Notes: generated by a model from the letters alone, not told the origin. A DNA stretch of 16,178 nucleotides from Alistipes sp. (GCA_017560305.1 JAFYOF010000201.1:1-16178); one strand, 5' to 3'; counted from the first letter of the stretch, positions 1-8,313 are shown. Program-made: numbers and translations.

Positions 1-1578
1 GATGTGGTCGATGCGGTAGGCGTCGAAGTAGCGCGCCATCTTCTCCAGTCGGCGCTGCCACCACTTATATCCATCCTCCGCCATCTTTGCCCAATTATAT
101 GTCGGGAAACCCCAGTTCTGACCATCGGCGGCAAAGGCATCGGGCGGAGCACCAGCCGACATTGTGGTGTTGTAGAGTTCAGGCTCGCACCAAACATCCA
201 CGCTGCGTGGCGATACGCCGATAGGGATGTCGCCCTTGAGCGCCACACCCAGTGAGTGGGCATAACGACACACCTCGCTCAACTCTGCGTCAAGCAGATA
301 TTGAATAAAGTAATAAAAATTTACTTTTCGATAATTCTTTTTGATATAGCGCTCCACCTCCTCGCCGTTGTAGGCAGAGAGTTCCGCCCACTGCGTAAAG
401 TCGGTTGTGGAGTACTTGTCGCGCAGGGTGCAGTATGTTGCGTAAGGGGTGAGCCACGATTCGCTCTCGGCGAAGAATTTAGCGTACGACTTTGACTCAA
501 TGACCTGCTCGCCACAGAGTTTGTGGAGCTCCTTCAAGAAGCTCATCTTCAATTTGATAGCCTTCTCGTAATCAACCACGCTCTTCTTGTTGAGCGCAGC
601 GCCACGATTGCTATATTTCTCTACGAGGGCGTCAATCTGCTCGCCGATAGTCTTGTCCACCACAGCCTTGCAATACTCTGCCGCAGCCTTTGCGCCGAGG
701 TAGAGAGGGTGTAGAGCGAATGATGAAATGGCGTTGTAGGGGTAGGAGTCACGCCACGAGAATGACGCCGAGGTGTCGTTGATAGGCAGGGTCTGGATGA
801 TTGACATACCCACAGCCTTCGCCCAGCGTGCCATCTGCTTCAGGTCGCTGAACTCGCCCACGCCCCAACTGCTCTCGCTTCGCAGCGAGAAGATTGGAAT
901 CGCCACGCCCGCACCACGCCACAATTTCTCATCGGTTGTGCGGAGGCGCAGACCGCTCAAGATGGTAATCTCCGAGTCGGTGAATGGGATAAGTCGGTTG
1001 TCGCCACACTCGAAGCGCTTGAAGTTCCCCTCAAGGTCGGTGATGATGAATTTATACTCCGCGCCAGCGCACTCCTGCGAAATGAGCACACGCCATACGG
1101 GGGCTGCGGCATCGTTCATCGCAAGCGCCTTGTCGGTGCACCATCCGCCCAGAGCAGAGTTGCCGCCCACAATCGCCAATCGCTCCTCGGGACGCAGGGT
1201 AGGGGCATCGACCTCAAGCAGAATCTTGCCCGCCGTAGGCTTGAGTTGCTTGCGCTCTCGCTTTATGCGTCGCAGTGCACCCTCGGTGAAGAACGATGAG
1301 TAGAATGGCTGCTCGACAGGGGTCTCCCACCAGCGGTCGTATATTGTCACGGAGCAGGTCGCAGATGTAATCTTGCGTGAGTGCTTCTCCTGTCGCACCA
1401 CACAGCCTTCGCCGCCTCGCACCTCATAGTGGTAGGTTGCGTTTGACTTTACCTCGCAAATGGCGCTCCAGAGTCCGTTGCCACCCTGATGCAAAGGCTG
1501 GCTCTTGCCGCCATCAAAGACGATATGTAGTGACTCGTTGTCGTGAGTGAAATATTCAATGCAAAATCTGATTTTCAT
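1..1578 (-). CDS. malQ: 4-alpha-glucanotransferase (amylomaltase, GH77) with N-terminal CBM20 modules, 3' end outside window
   Basis: Transfers alpha-1,4-glucan segments between maltooligosaccharides in the cytoplasm, feeding maltodextrin or glycogen use. 526 codons are visible without a stop, starting at the ATG at 1578 and leaving the window at base 1. Residues about 1-95 and 115-210 look like two starch-binding CBM20-type beta domains (the second has an AIVGGNSALGGW stretch, typical of CBM20). The GH77 part begins near 225 with GVGEFSDLK (240-248) and continues with GDIPIGV (449-455), SAGAPPDAFAADGQNWGF (474-491) and YRIDHI (521-526). By family knowledge D524 in RIDH is the catalytic nucleophile. 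The acid/base Glu and the rest of the barrel lie outside. The two-CBM20 form of about 890 residues is the Bacteroidetes and plant DPE2 type. It is monocistronic as far as visible, with its own candidate promoter, and is separated from the upstream transporter gene by a terminator. Confidence 0.95.
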   Translation of the reverse strand, partial: MKIRFCIEYFTHDNESLHIVFDGGKSQPLHQGGNGLWSAICEVKSNATYHYEVRGGEGCVVRQEKHSRKITSATCSVTIYDRWWETPVEQPFYSSFFTEGALRRIKRERKQLKPTAGKILLEVDAPTLRPEERLAIVGGNSALGGWCTDKALAMNDAAAPVWRVLISQECAGAEYKFIITDLEGNFKRFECGDNRLIPFTDSEITILSGLRLRTTDEKLWRGAGVAIPIFSLRSESSWGVGEFSDLKQMARWAKAVGMSIIQTLPINDTSASFSWRDSYPYNAISSFALHPLYLGAKAAAEYCKAVVDKTIGEQIDALVEKYSNRGAALNKKSVVDYEKAIKLKMSFLKELHKLCGEQVIESKSYAKFFAESESWLTPYATYCTLRDKYSTTDFTQWAELSAYNGEEVERYIKKNYRKVNFYYFIQYLLDAELSEVCRYAHSLGVALKGDIPIGVSPRSVDVWCEPELYNTTMSAGAPPDAFAADGQNWGFPTYNWAKMAEDGYKWWQRRLEKMARYFDAYRIDHI

Positions 1579-1601
1579 ACCTATGAAATATATATACATT
1601 A

Positions 1602-1609
1602 CAAAGATA
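1602..1609 (-). promoter_or_regulatory. Candidate -7 element of the malQ promoter
   Basis: On the minus strand this reads TATCTTTG, an exact match to the Bacteroidetes TAnnTTTG -7 box, 23 bases upstream of the malQ ATG. No TTTG or TTG is seen at the expected -33 distance, so the call rests on the -7 box and its position alone. The predicted leader would be about 16-18 bases. Confidence 0.55.
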
Positions 1610-1679
1610 GAAAAAATAGTGAATTTTTCTAGGATATTCTCTAAGAAGTTTGCCTATAATTATATGCTTGCCGTAGTGT

Positions 1680-1712
1680 AAAAAAAAAGGCTGCCAACCG
1701 AAATTGACAGCC
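1680..1712 (-). terminator. Rho-independent terminator of the rbsK-permease unit
   Basis: Read on the minus strand, GGCTGTCAA (1712-1704) pairs with TTGGCAGCC (1697-1689) around a six-base loop, giving a 9 bp stem with one G-T pair, followed directly by nine T residues (1688-1680). It lies 24 bases past the stop codon of the permease and stops transcription before the malQ promoter. Confidence 0.9.
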
Positions 1713-1736
1713 CGACTCTATACTTTAGTTAAGCGA

Positions 1737-2747
1737 TTAGTTTCCGCCCGCCTTAACAATAATTGCCAAACCAGCGATGAAGAACAGGAACATCACGCCA
1801 AGCAACAAGTTGGTCTTCTTGTCGCTGCCCTTGAACTCCTTCCAGATGAATACGCCCCAGATAGCGGCAATCATTGGTGCGCCCTGACCCAAGGCGTAAG
1901 AGATTGCTGCGCCAGCCTTACCTGCTGCGATGTAACTGAATGCTGTACCCAAGCACCAGATGCAACCGCCCAGAACACCCACAAGGTGAGTTGAGAGCGA
2001 GCCCTTGAAGTACTCCTTGTAAGCAACTGGCTCGCCAACGAATGGCTTGCGCATCACGAATGTGTTGAATACGAAGTTGCTGAGCAATACACCGACAGAG
2101 AAGATGAAGATTGCTGAATATGGAGTAAGCATACCCTGCTCTGGCTGCTCAAAGTTGTTCAAATCCATACCCTTAATCACAAAGCGGTAGAATGTTGACA
2201 TCAGCAAACCTGCTATAATTGCAAGGATAGCGCCCTTCTTATTGCTTGAACCATTATTGCCCTGCTTTGATACGCGACCTGCTGCAATACCGTTGCAGAT
2301 AATTGCAACAACAATCAGAGCAACACCCAATGCCAATAACACTGGATTACCTTTACTCTGCTCGAGATAGTTGTTGATTACGCCCAACACAAGTGCAAGA
2401 CCACAACCAAGAGGGAAGGCAACAGCCATACCTGCAAGCGATGTAGATGCGCTCAAGAGAATATTCGATGCGTTGAAAATCACGCCACCGAGGATAACCC
2501 AGCCTACTGAAGCGCCGCTTGCCTGCATCAAATCCTCCACGAAAGGACGACCCTGGTCGCCGATGCTACCCATAGTGAAGCCCAACAGGAGGGTGAACAA
2601 CACCATACCGATAACATAGTCCCAATAGAAGAGCTCATAACGCCAAGTCTTGCCCGCCAGCTTCTGGGTGTTGCCCCAAGAGCCCCAGCAGAGCATAGTG
2701 ATAAAGCAGAATACTACTGCCAAAAGATAACTTTGAATGATAAACAT
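1737..2747 (-). CDS. Ureide-permease-like / DMT-superfamily sugar permease, probably ribose
   Basis: 336-residue integral inner-membrane protein with about ten hydrophobic helices (approximately 4-22, 40-58, 82-100, 105-124, 135-156, 171-191, 208-228, 254-274, 279-301, 312-332). A hydrophilic loop around 158-170 splits it into two five-helix halves, the drug/metabolite transporter fold. The FYWDY stretch at 40-44, the Gly-rich helix around 274-290 and the WGVFIWKEFKGS segment at 297-308 resemble plant ureide permeases and GRP/RbsU-type sugar transporters more than multidrug exporters. It lies 20 bases downstream of ribokinase in the same orientation and ends before a strong terminator, so the two are almost surely co-transcribed. 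From that context I infer import of ribose or a related pentose or nucleoside; the substrate itself is not readable from the sequence. The annotation 'multidrug DMT transporter' sometimes given to such genes is less likely. Confidence 0.8.
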   Translation of the reverse strand: MFIIQSYLLAVVFCFITMLCWGSWGNTQKLAGKTWRYELFYWDYVIGMVLFTLLLGFTMGSIGDQGRPFVEDLMQASGASVGWVILGGVIFNASNILLSASTSLAGMAVAFPLGCGLALVLGVINNYLEQSKGNPVLLALGVALIVVAIICNGIAAGRVSKQGNNGSSNKKGAILAIIAGLLMSTFYRFVIKGMDLNNFEQPEQGMLTPYSAIFIFSVGVLLSNFVFNTFVMRKPFVGEPVAYKEYFKGSLSTHLVGVLGGCIWCLGTAFSYIAAGKAGAAISYALGQGAPMIAAIWGVFIWKEFKGSDKKTNLLLGVMFLFFIAGLAIIVKAGGN

Positions 2748-2767
2748 AGTGGTATAAGTTTAAGGTT

Positions 2768-3685
2768 TTACTTCTTCATTGCCTGAATCTCGGCGCGTGT
2801 TGGTGCTGCTGGCTGTGCGCCCATACGAGTAACGCTGATTGCGCCTGCGATGTTTGCCTCCTTGACAGCCTCGATAAGGCTCTTGCCCTCGGCGATGACG
2901 CTCGCCAAAACGCCGTTGTAGGTGTCGCCCGCTGCGGTTGTGTCCACCGCCTCGACCTTGATAGCCTCGACACGCATCATCATATGACCATCATATACGA
3001 GTGAGCCCTCGCTGCCCAAAGTCACGATGACATTCTTCGCGCCCATATCATAGAGTGCCAATGCTGCGCGCTGTGCCGATGCGATGTCAGTCACCTCGAT
3101 ACCTGTAAGGCGTGATGCCTCGCTGCGGTTTGGAGTGATGAGGTAGAGGTTTGAGATAAGCTCCTTGCTCAATGGCTCGGCTGGTGCTGGCGCTGGGTTG
3201 AGAATCACTCTCACGCCCGCCTCGGCAGCCATCTTCGCTGCATACTCAACCGTAGGGATAGGGGTCTCAAGCTGCATCAGGACAACATCTGCGCCCGTAA
3301 CCTCCTCCTTTGCCTTGTCGATATCCTCTGCCGAGAGATACATATTTGCACCACCCGCAACCACGATGCAGTTCTCTGCCTCCTGATTGATAGTGATAAG
3401 AGCCACTCCCGATGGGTGCTCCTTGTCAATGAAAACATAGTCGGTGACGATGCCGTCCTCCTTCATAGCCTTGCGTACCTGCTCGCCAAAGAGGTCGTCG
3501 CCAGTCTTTGCCACGAACACAACACGATTTCCGTAGCGTGCAGCAGCCACAGCCTGATTGGCGCCCTTGCCGCCCGCATTCATAAAGAAATCGCCACCCA
3601 ACACCGTCTCGCCACCTGCTGGCAGGTGTGAGGTCTTGACAACCATATCGGTGTTGCTGCTACCTATTACAACGATATTTTTCAT
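2768..3685 (-). CDS. rbsK: Ribokinase (PfkB family)
   Basis: Phosphorylates D-ribose with ATP to ribose-5-phosphate in the cytoplasm. The 305-residue length is normal for the family. N-terminal GSSNTDMV (8-15) is the sugar-binding start of ribokinases. NAGGKGANQAVAAARYG (36-52) is PfkB signature 1. NPAPA (163-167) and TPNRSEA (184-190) follow. DTTAAGDTYNG (248-258) is signature 2, with D254 the predicted catalytic base. C-terminal GAQPAAPTRAEI (289-300) matches the monovalent-cation-site and tail region of true ribokinases rather than fructo- or adenosine kinases. It is the first gene of a two-gene unit with the permease downstream (20-base gap), driven by a promoter at 3727-3758. The upstream neighbour deoD releases ribose-1-phosphate, so both genes feed ribose phosphate pools, though through different entry points. 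Confidence 0.93.
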   Translation of the reverse strand: MKNIVVIGSSNTDMVVKTSHLPAGGETVLGGDFFMNAGGKGANQAVAAARYGNRVVFVAKTGDDLFGEQVRKAMKEDGIVTDYVFIDKEHPSGVALITINQEAENCIVVAGGANMYLSAEDIDKAKEEVTGADVVLMQLETPIPTVEYAAKMAAEAGVRVILNPAPAPAEPLSKELISNLYLITPNRSEASRLTGIEVTDIASAQRAALALYDMGAKNVIVTLGSEGSLVYDGHMMMRVEAIKVEAVDTTAAGDTYNGVLASVIAEGKSLIEAVKEANIAGAISVTRMGAQPAAPTRAEIQAMKK

Positions 3686-3726
3686 CTCAATTAAATAGTT
3701 GTTGGTTTATAATTACACTTGATATT

Positions 3727-3758
3727 CAAAGATAATTCATTTTTGCGTGATAAACAAA
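3727..3758 (-). promoter_or_regulatory. Promoter of rbsK-permease unit (TTTG-N20-TATCTTTG)
   Basis: On the minus strand TTTG (3758-3755) is followed after exactly 20 bases by TATCTTTG (3734-3727), a full Bacteroidetes -33/-7 promoter. The predicted start is near 3720, giving a leader of about 35 bases before rbsK. The -33 TTTG is the last part of the T-tract of the deoD terminator, so the two elements overlap. Confidence 0.75.
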
Positions 3759-3785
3759 AAACGGGCAAAAAATTGCCCGCTTTTT
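3756..3785. terminator. Bidirectional terminator after deoD
   Basis: CGGGCAA (3762-3768) pairs with TTGCCCG (3773-3779) around a four-base A/T loop. On the minus strand the stem is followed by six T (3761-3756), ending the nagB-deoD operon 24 bases past the deoD stop. On the plus strand it is followed by CTTTTT (3780-3785), so it could work both ways, though no plus-strand gene ends here. Confidence 0.88.
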
Positions 3786-3803
3786 ACTAAATATTGATAT
3801 TTA

Positions 3804-4514
3804 TCAGATGATGTCGAATGCTATCTCCATCATATTTGTAAAACTTGTCTGGCGTTGCTCTGCGCTGCAGGCCGTGCCGTGCACCAGCGAGTCCGATATC
3901 GTGCAGATGCAGAGAGCCTTGTTGCCACTGCGTGCCGCATTCATATAGAGTGCCGCCGCCTCCATCTCCACAGCCAGCACACCCATCTTCTGCCACTCGT
4001 GCCAGCGTGTAGGGTTGTCGCCGTAGAAGACATCACTCGAGAGCAGGTTGCCAACCTTGTAGTTCACGCCCATCGCCTCAGCCTTCTCCACCGCGACTCT
4101 TGCCATCTGGAAGTCAGCTATAGGGGCAAATGTGCCTGGGAGGTTGTACTGCGCACCGTAGTTTGAGTCGGTGCAGGCGCCGATGCCTATGACCACATCG
4201 CCCAACTCAAGGTCGGGGTGGTAGGCGCCAGCCGAGCCCGTGCGGATGATGCTCTTTACGCCGTAGAAGTTATACAATTCGTAAGTGTAAATACCAATCG
4301 AAGGCATACCCATACCGTGTCCCATCACCGACACACGCTTACCCTTGTAGGTGCCGGTGAAGCCCAGCATACCGCGCACATTGTTGAACTGCACGGGGTT
4401 TTCCAGATAGCGCTCAGCCATAAACTTCGCGCGCAGCGGGTCGCCCGCCATAATCACCTTCTCGGCAATCTCGCCCAGCGAAGCACCGATGTGGGGTGTG
4501 GGTGTTGATGACAT
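3804..4514 (-). CDS. deoD: Purine-nucleoside phosphorylase, DeoD type
   Basis: Cleaves purine (deoxy)nucleosides with phosphate to base and (deoxy)ribose-1-phosphate in the cytoplasm. The 236 residues match the hexameric bacterial DeoD length and align along the whole protein. PHIGASLG (7-14) carries the His that reaches the neighbouring active site. GDPLRAK (24-30) and RTGSAGAY (91-98) bind phosphate. [10 protein letters not shown] (181-190) contains the ribose-binding Met and Glu. SDSLVHG (207-213) holds D208, the equivalent of E. coli catalytic Asp204, and R221 matches Arg217. The residue after the catalytic Asp is Ser instead of E. coli His, a small change in the flexible loop. It is the third gene of the operon, 24 bases after nagB, and ends before a bidirectional terminator. 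Uridine phosphorylase is a relative but lacks this overall match. Confidence 0.94.
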   Translation of the reverse strand: MSSTPTPHIGASLGEIAEKVIMAGDPLRAKFMAERYLENPVQFNNVRGMLGFTGTYKGKRVSVMGHGMGMPSIGIYTYELYNFYGVKSIIRTGSAGAYHPDLELGDVVIGIGACTDSNYGAQYNLPGTFAPIADFQMARVAVEKAEAMGVNYKVGNLLSSDVFYGDNPTRWHEWQKMGVLAVEMEAAALYMNAARSGNKALCICTISDSLVHGTACSAEQRQTSFTNMMEIAFDII

Positions 4515-4538
4515 AGTAGTGAGTATTAGAGTGTTATA

Positions 4539-5330
4539 CTACAAGTTTGCCTTCTCGATATCCTTGAAGTAGCGGTAGGTGTTCACCTTCAACTCGCCAA
4601 CTGCAGGCTCGTCGCATACCAGGATGCCCTTTGGGTGCATCTGCAATGCTGTGATAGTCCAAGCGTGTGATACTGAGCCCTCTACGCACTGCTGTACGGC
4701 GCGTGCCTTCTTGTGACCGAGTGCCAATACCATAACCTGCTTAGCAGCACATACTGTGCCAACACCAACTGTGAGCGCCAACTTTGGCACCTTGTTCACA
4801 TCGTTATCGAAGAAACGAGAGTTCACGATGATAGTGTCCTCTGTGAGGGTCTTGATACGAGTGCGTGAGTTGAGTGATGAGAAAGGCTCGTTGAATGCCA
4901 GGTGACCATCCTCGCCTACGCCACCGATGAAGAGGTCGATGCCGCCGGCAGCCTCGATGCGTGCCTCATAATCAGCGCACTCTGCGTCGAGGTCGGCTGC
5001 GTTGCCGTTCAGGATGTTTACATTCTCCTTCTTGATGTCGATGTGTGAGAAGAAGTTGTTCCACATAAATGAGTGGTAACTCTCTGGGTGCTCCTCTGGA
5101 AGACCTACATACTCGTCCATGTTGAATGTAACAACATTTGCGAACGATACCTTACCCTGCTTGTAGAGGTCGATAAGACCATTGTACATGCCGAGTGGGG
5201 TAGAGCCAGTAGGCAAACCCAATACGAATGGCTCGCTGCTAACGGCAGCCTTTGCATTTATCTGTGACGCAACATACTCTGCTGCCCAACGACCAGCCTC
5301 TGCGGCTGTGTTTTCGATGATAACTCTCAT
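4539..5330 (-). CDS. nagB: Glucosamine-6-phosphate deaminase
   Basis: Converts glucosamine-6-phosphate to fructose-6-phosphate and ammonia, the last committed step of amino-sugar breakdown. At 263 residues it aligns nearly without gaps with E. coli NagB, and the active-site numbering is the same: D72 in FNMDEY (proton transfer), and D141, H143 and E148 in [11 protein letters not shown] (ring opening and acid/base). Substrate phosphate-binding TGSTP (41-45), NSRFF (170-174) and K208 are also present. It begins two bases after the stop of the upstream fusion gene, indicating translational coupling, and precedes deoD by 24 bases. The intact active site contrasts with that of the upstream NagB-like domain. 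Confidence 0.96.
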   Translation of the reverse strand: MRVIIENTAAEAGRWAAEYVASQINAKAAVSSEPFVLGLPTGSTPLGMYNGLIDLYKQGKVSFANVVTFNMDEYVGLPEEHPESYHSFMWNNFFSHIDIKKENVNILNGNAADLDAECADYEARIEAAGGIDLFIGGVGEDGHLAFNEPFSSLNSRTRIKTLTEDTIIVNSRFFDNDVNKVPKLALTVGVGTVCAAKQVMVLALGHKKARAVQQCVEGSVSHAWTITALQMHPKGILVCDEPAVGELKVNTYRYFKDIEKANL

Positions 5331-5332
5331 AA

Positions 5333-7267
5333 TTATAATTTCATTTTAACAAATACTTCAATTGCCTGATACTCCGCCATACCCAACAAGTCGTAGAGAC
5401 GAGCGGTGTTCTGTGTGCGCTCCTCGGCACGCTGCCAGAACTCGCGGCTGTCGTCGCCTGGGAATGGAACGATATCCTTCTGTGAAAGGTGGCGGTAGAT
5501 AGCGTGACGCTTCTTGATGAGTTCCTCTGGGCTCAATGGCACTGCCATATCGACCATACCAATCTCCCACTCCATCCAAGCACCACGATAGAGCCATACG
5601 ACGCAATCCTCAATCCACTTCTCGCCCTTGTCCTTCAGGCGGTAGAGTGCCTCGAGAACTGACTCTGTGCAGACGCGGTGTGTGCCGTGTGGGTCAGCAA
5701 GGTCACCAGCCAGGTAAACCTGATGTGGCTGAACCTGCTGCAAGAGTTCGGTGATAATCTCGATATCCTTCTCTGTGCGCTCGCCCTTCTTGATGCCGCC
5801 AGTCTCGTAGAATGGCAAGTTTAGGAAGTGTGCGTTTGTATCCTCCTTCAAGCCGAATGAACGAACTGCACCACGAGCCTCAGCGCGACGGATAGCGCCC
5901 TTGAGCTCGAGCAATGCGCGTGGCTCTGGCTCACCCTTCTTCTTCGATGCGATAATCTGCTTAACCTCCTCTACGCGGTCACCGTAGCCCAACTCGCGAG
6001 CCGAGTCGATGTGCTGCATCACAACATCGTCGTGAACTGCCACATTACCAGAAACCTGATAAGCAACATGTACATCGTGACCCTGCTCAACCAGGCGGAT
6101 GAATGTACCACCCATCGAGATAACATCGTCATCAGGGTGTGGTGAGAAGATAATCACGCGCTTAGGGAATGGTGTTGATGGTACAGGACGAGTCGAGTCG
6201 TCAGCGTTTGGCTTGCCACCTGGCCAGCCAGTGATAGTGTGCTGCAAGTCGTTGAATACCTTGATATTGATGTCAGAGTACTCCATACCTACTACCTCCA
6301 GCATCTCGCCGAGTGAGTTTGTGATGTAGTCCTGATAAGTGAGCTTGAGGATAGGCTTCTGGACAACCTCACACAACCATACCACAGCCTTGCGCACCAA
6401 GCGTGGAGTCCAGTCGCAAGGACCAACCACCCAAGGGGTCTTCTTCACTGTGAGCTGTGCTGCTGCTGTGTCATCCACAACAGCCTCGATAGCGTGGTGG
6501 TTCTGCAACATTGATGCAGGGATGAGGCGTGTTGCGTCCTCCTCCACAGTCTTGTGGATGATGTCGGCCTTGTCCTCGCCCCAAGCCATCAGGATGATAC
6601 GCTTTGCGCTCATCACTGTGTTAAGACCCATCGTGATAGCCATCTTTGGAGTGTTCTCTGCGCCGTGGAACAAGCCAGCCTGCTGCTTGCGTGACTGGTA
6701 TGTGAGCTGCACAAGACGAGTCACAGACTTTGCATAAGTGCCTGGCTCGTTGAAGCCAATCTGACCCTGCTCGCCCATACCGATAACCATCAGGTCGATG
6801 TTGCGTGCCTTGCGGTCGAAGTCGGCGCAATATTTACTTACCTCGCTTGTAGGTACTGAACCATCGAGGATGTGTACATTTTCTGGCTGAAGGTCTACCT
6901 GGCTCACGAGGTCCTCGTGGATGCGGTAGCTGCGGCTCTGCTGCTCCTTGGCCTTGATAGGGTAGAACTCGTCGAGGCTGAACACCTCTACATTCTTGAA
7001 TGAAACATCGCCAGCCTTGTAGCGGCGCACCAACTCCTGATATACGCCCAGAGGTGTGCGACCTGTTGTGAGACCCAAAGCGAATGGGCGCTCCGATGAG
7101 TTGTGGGCGTTGATAGCCTTTACAACCTCATCTGCAACATACTCGGCACCTTTACCCTCGGTGGGGAATACCGATGTTGGAATTTTTTCATAACGATGGA
7201 TGATATCTGCGGGTGTACCGTCCATAATGATTCCACCGTCATACGGAAGTGAGTATTTGCTCTCCAT
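5333..7267 (-). CDS. Fusion of a degenerate NagB-like domain with a PIG-L (LmbE) family deacetylase
   Basis: 644 residues. Residues about 30-285 form a NagB/SugP-type sugar-phosphate isomerase domain (LTTGRTPLG at 66-74, FSLDEF at 96-101, [11 protein letters not shown] at 165-175, K233). Compared with NagB, the catalytic Asp141 and His143 positions are Gln (Q167, Q169), while D99, E174 and the probable phosphate ligands R193 and K233 remain. This half may bind a sugar phosphate without deaminating it. After a linker (about 290-365, including [13 protein letters not shown]), residues 370-640 are a PIG-L/LmbE Zn-dependent N-deacetylase: SPHPDDD (375-381), GGT (386-388), and the HGTH metal motif in DPHGTHR (525-531). 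That half looks catalytically complete. I recall nearly identical 660-residue proteins in Bacteroides, commonly named glucosamine-6-phosphate deaminase, which is probably misleading. It is the first gene of the operon, two bases before nagB. Removing an acetyl group from a GlcNAc derivative before NagB acts is my inference. Confidence 0.88.
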   Translation of the reverse strand: MESKYSLPYDGGIIMDGTPADIIHRYEKIPTSVFPTEGKGAEYVADEVVKAINAHNSSERPFALGLTTGRTPLGVYQELVRRYKAGDVSFKNVEVFSLDEFYPIKAKEQQSRSYRIHEDLVSQVDLQPENVHILDGSVPTSEVSKYCADFDRKARNIDLMVIGMGEQGQIGFNEPGTYAKSVTRLVQLTYQSRKQQAGLFHGAENTPKMAITMGLNTVMSAKRIILMAWGEDKADIIHKTVEEDATRLIPASMLQNHHAIEAVVDDTAAAQLTVKKTPWVVGPCDWTPRLVRKAVVWLCEVVQKPILKLTYQDYITNSLGEMLEVVGMEYSDINIKVFNDLQHTITGWPGGKPNADDSTRPVPSTPFPKRVIIFSPHPDDDVISMGGTFIRLVEQGHDVHVAYQVSGNVAVHDDVVMQHIDSARELGYGDRVEEVKQIIASKKKGEPEPRALLELKGAIRRAEARGAVRSFGLKEDTNAHFLNLPFYETGGIKKGERTEKDIEIITELLQQVQPHQVYLAGDLADPHGTHRVCTESVLEALYRLKDKGEKWIEDCVVWLYRGAWMEWEIGMVDMAVPLSPEELIKKRHAIYRHLSQKDIVPFPGDDSREFWQRAEERTQNTARLYDLLGMAEYQAIEVFVKMKL

Positions 7268-7313
7268 AGTAATGTATTTTGTTGTTTTGCTTTATATACA
7301 AACAGTCATTATG

Positions 7314-7321
7314 CAAATTTA
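7314..7321 (-). promoter_or_regulatory. Candidate -7 element for the fusion-nagB-deoD operon
   Basis: The minus strand reads TAAATTTG, matching TAnnTTTG, 46 bases upstream of the first ATG of the operon. No TTG is found at the matching -33 distance; the area upstream is AT-rich. Predicted leader is about 40 bases. Confidence 0.45.
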
Positions 7322-7468
7322 TAAAAATTATTTTATATAAGTAAAGAAATCGCTTAAAAAATCAGCAATAATGTGCTATTGCGCCAGGCTTTTTGCGGTT
7401 TTGTCGCAGGGTGGTGTCGGCAGGCGTTGGGATTTTCATTTTTCGGCGAGGATTTTTGGTCGAGAGGG

Positions 7469-7499
7469 TTGTTTTTTAATGGCAGAATATCTAACTTTG
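7469..7499 (+). promoter_or_regulatory. Promoter of the glycerophosphodiesterase gene (TTG-N20-TAACTTTG)
   Basis: TTG at 7469-7471, then 20 bases, then TAACTTTG at 7492-7499, the Bacteroidetes promoter arrangement. The expected transcription start near 7506 leaves a leader of about 22 bases. The 260-base divergent spacer 7268-7527 holds this and the opposing operon promoter; nothing else is recognisable between them. Confidence 0.7.
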
Positions 7500-7527
7500 C
7501 TAAAGTATTAACTTTTATGATTCCTAT

Positions 7528-8289
7528 ATGAAAAGACTATCTTTATTGACGCTTGCGCTCTTTGCAGCGGTAAGTGTCTCGGCACAGACAAAGGTGATTG
7601 CCCATCGTGGTTTCCACGCTACGCAGAACTCTTATGACAATACAATCTCTTCGTTGAAGCACGCCCAGCAGTTGAAGGTTTTCGGCTCGGAGCTCGATGT
7701 GAACGAGACCACCGATGGCGAGCTTATCGTTATCCACGGCGCTCGTCACCGCGATATTCCCAATGTTCAGGCGGCTGATTTCTCTGCCGTGCGAGGTCTG
7801 CCCTTGACAAATGGTGAGGTTGTGCCTACCTTTGGCGAGTATCTGAAGCAGGGTCGCAAGAGCAAGGCTACGAAGCTCATCGTTGAGATCAAGCGCCATG
7901 CAACACCCGAGCAGGAGGCGCGCGTAGTTGCAAAGACTCTGGCGGCGGTGAAGAAGCATAAGATGGCGAAGCGCGTGGAGTATATCTCGTTCAGCCGTTT
8001 TGTATGCGATGAGTTGGCACGCACAGCACCCAAGGGCACGCAGATTGCCTATCTCAATGGCGAGCTCTCGCCAGCGAAGTGCAAGGAGCGTGGCTTCACT
8101 GGTATCGACTACCATATCAACACCCTCAAGCAGAATCCTGACTGGATTAAGCAGGCGCACGATTTGGGTATGACCGTGAATGTGTGGACTGTAAATGACG
8201 CCGAGACTATGCAGTGGTTCATCGATCGTGGCGTTGATTACATCACAACCGATAACCCATTGTTGCTTAATGAGTTGCTCGGCAAGTAA
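7528..8289 (+). CDS. Secreted glycerophosphodiester phosphodiesterase (GDPD family)
   Basis: Hydrolyses glycerophosphodiesters from phospholipid turnover to glycerol-3-phosphate and an alcohol. 253 residues with a classic signal peptide: K2-R3, hydrophobic core 4-15, likely cleavage after SVSA (16-19) or the following Q. The mature protein is therefore periplasmic, or anchored after export. GDPD motifs follow in order: AHRG (25-28, catalytic H26 and R27), SELDVNETTDGELIVIH (54-70; metal ligands E55 and D57, catalytic H70), VEIK (119-122, metal ligand E120), NVWTVND near 221 and DYITTDNP near 237 closing the TIM barrel. The residue after H70 is Gly instead of the usual Asp. It is monocistronic: own promoter upstream, strong terminator 24 bases downstream. 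GlpQ-like naming would be unsafe because it is shorter than GlpQ. Confidence 0.92.
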   Translation: MKRLSLLTLALFAAVSVSAQTKVIAHRGFHATQNSYDNTISSLKHAQQLKVFGSELDVNETTDGELIVIHGARHRDIPNVQAADFSAVRGLPLTNGEVVPTFGEYLKQGRKSKATKLIVEIKRHATPEQEARVVAKTLAAVKKHKMAKRVEYISFSRFVCDELARTAPKGTQIAYLNGELSPAKCKERGFTGIDYHINTLKQNPDWIKQAHDLGMTVNVWTVNDAETMQWFIDRGVDYITTDNPLLLNELLGK

Positions 8290-8313
8290 TTCTGCGGAAC
8301 AAGAGTAATAAAG

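Noticed and set aside
773..1303. 176-codon plus-strand ORF
   Set aside because: Lies antisense within malQ, whose minus-strand frame carries clear CBM20 and GH77 motifs; the plus-strand product is Arg/Ser-rich without any recognisable motif.
5333..7267. Annotation of the fusion gene as a second functional nagB
   Set aside because: Two catalytic positions are Gln and more than half of the protein is linker and PIG-L deacetylase.
7543..8160. 205-codon minus-strand ORF
   Set aside because: Antisense to the GDPD gene, whose plus-strand frame has a signal peptide and all catalytic motifs; no promoter or family features on the minus strand.
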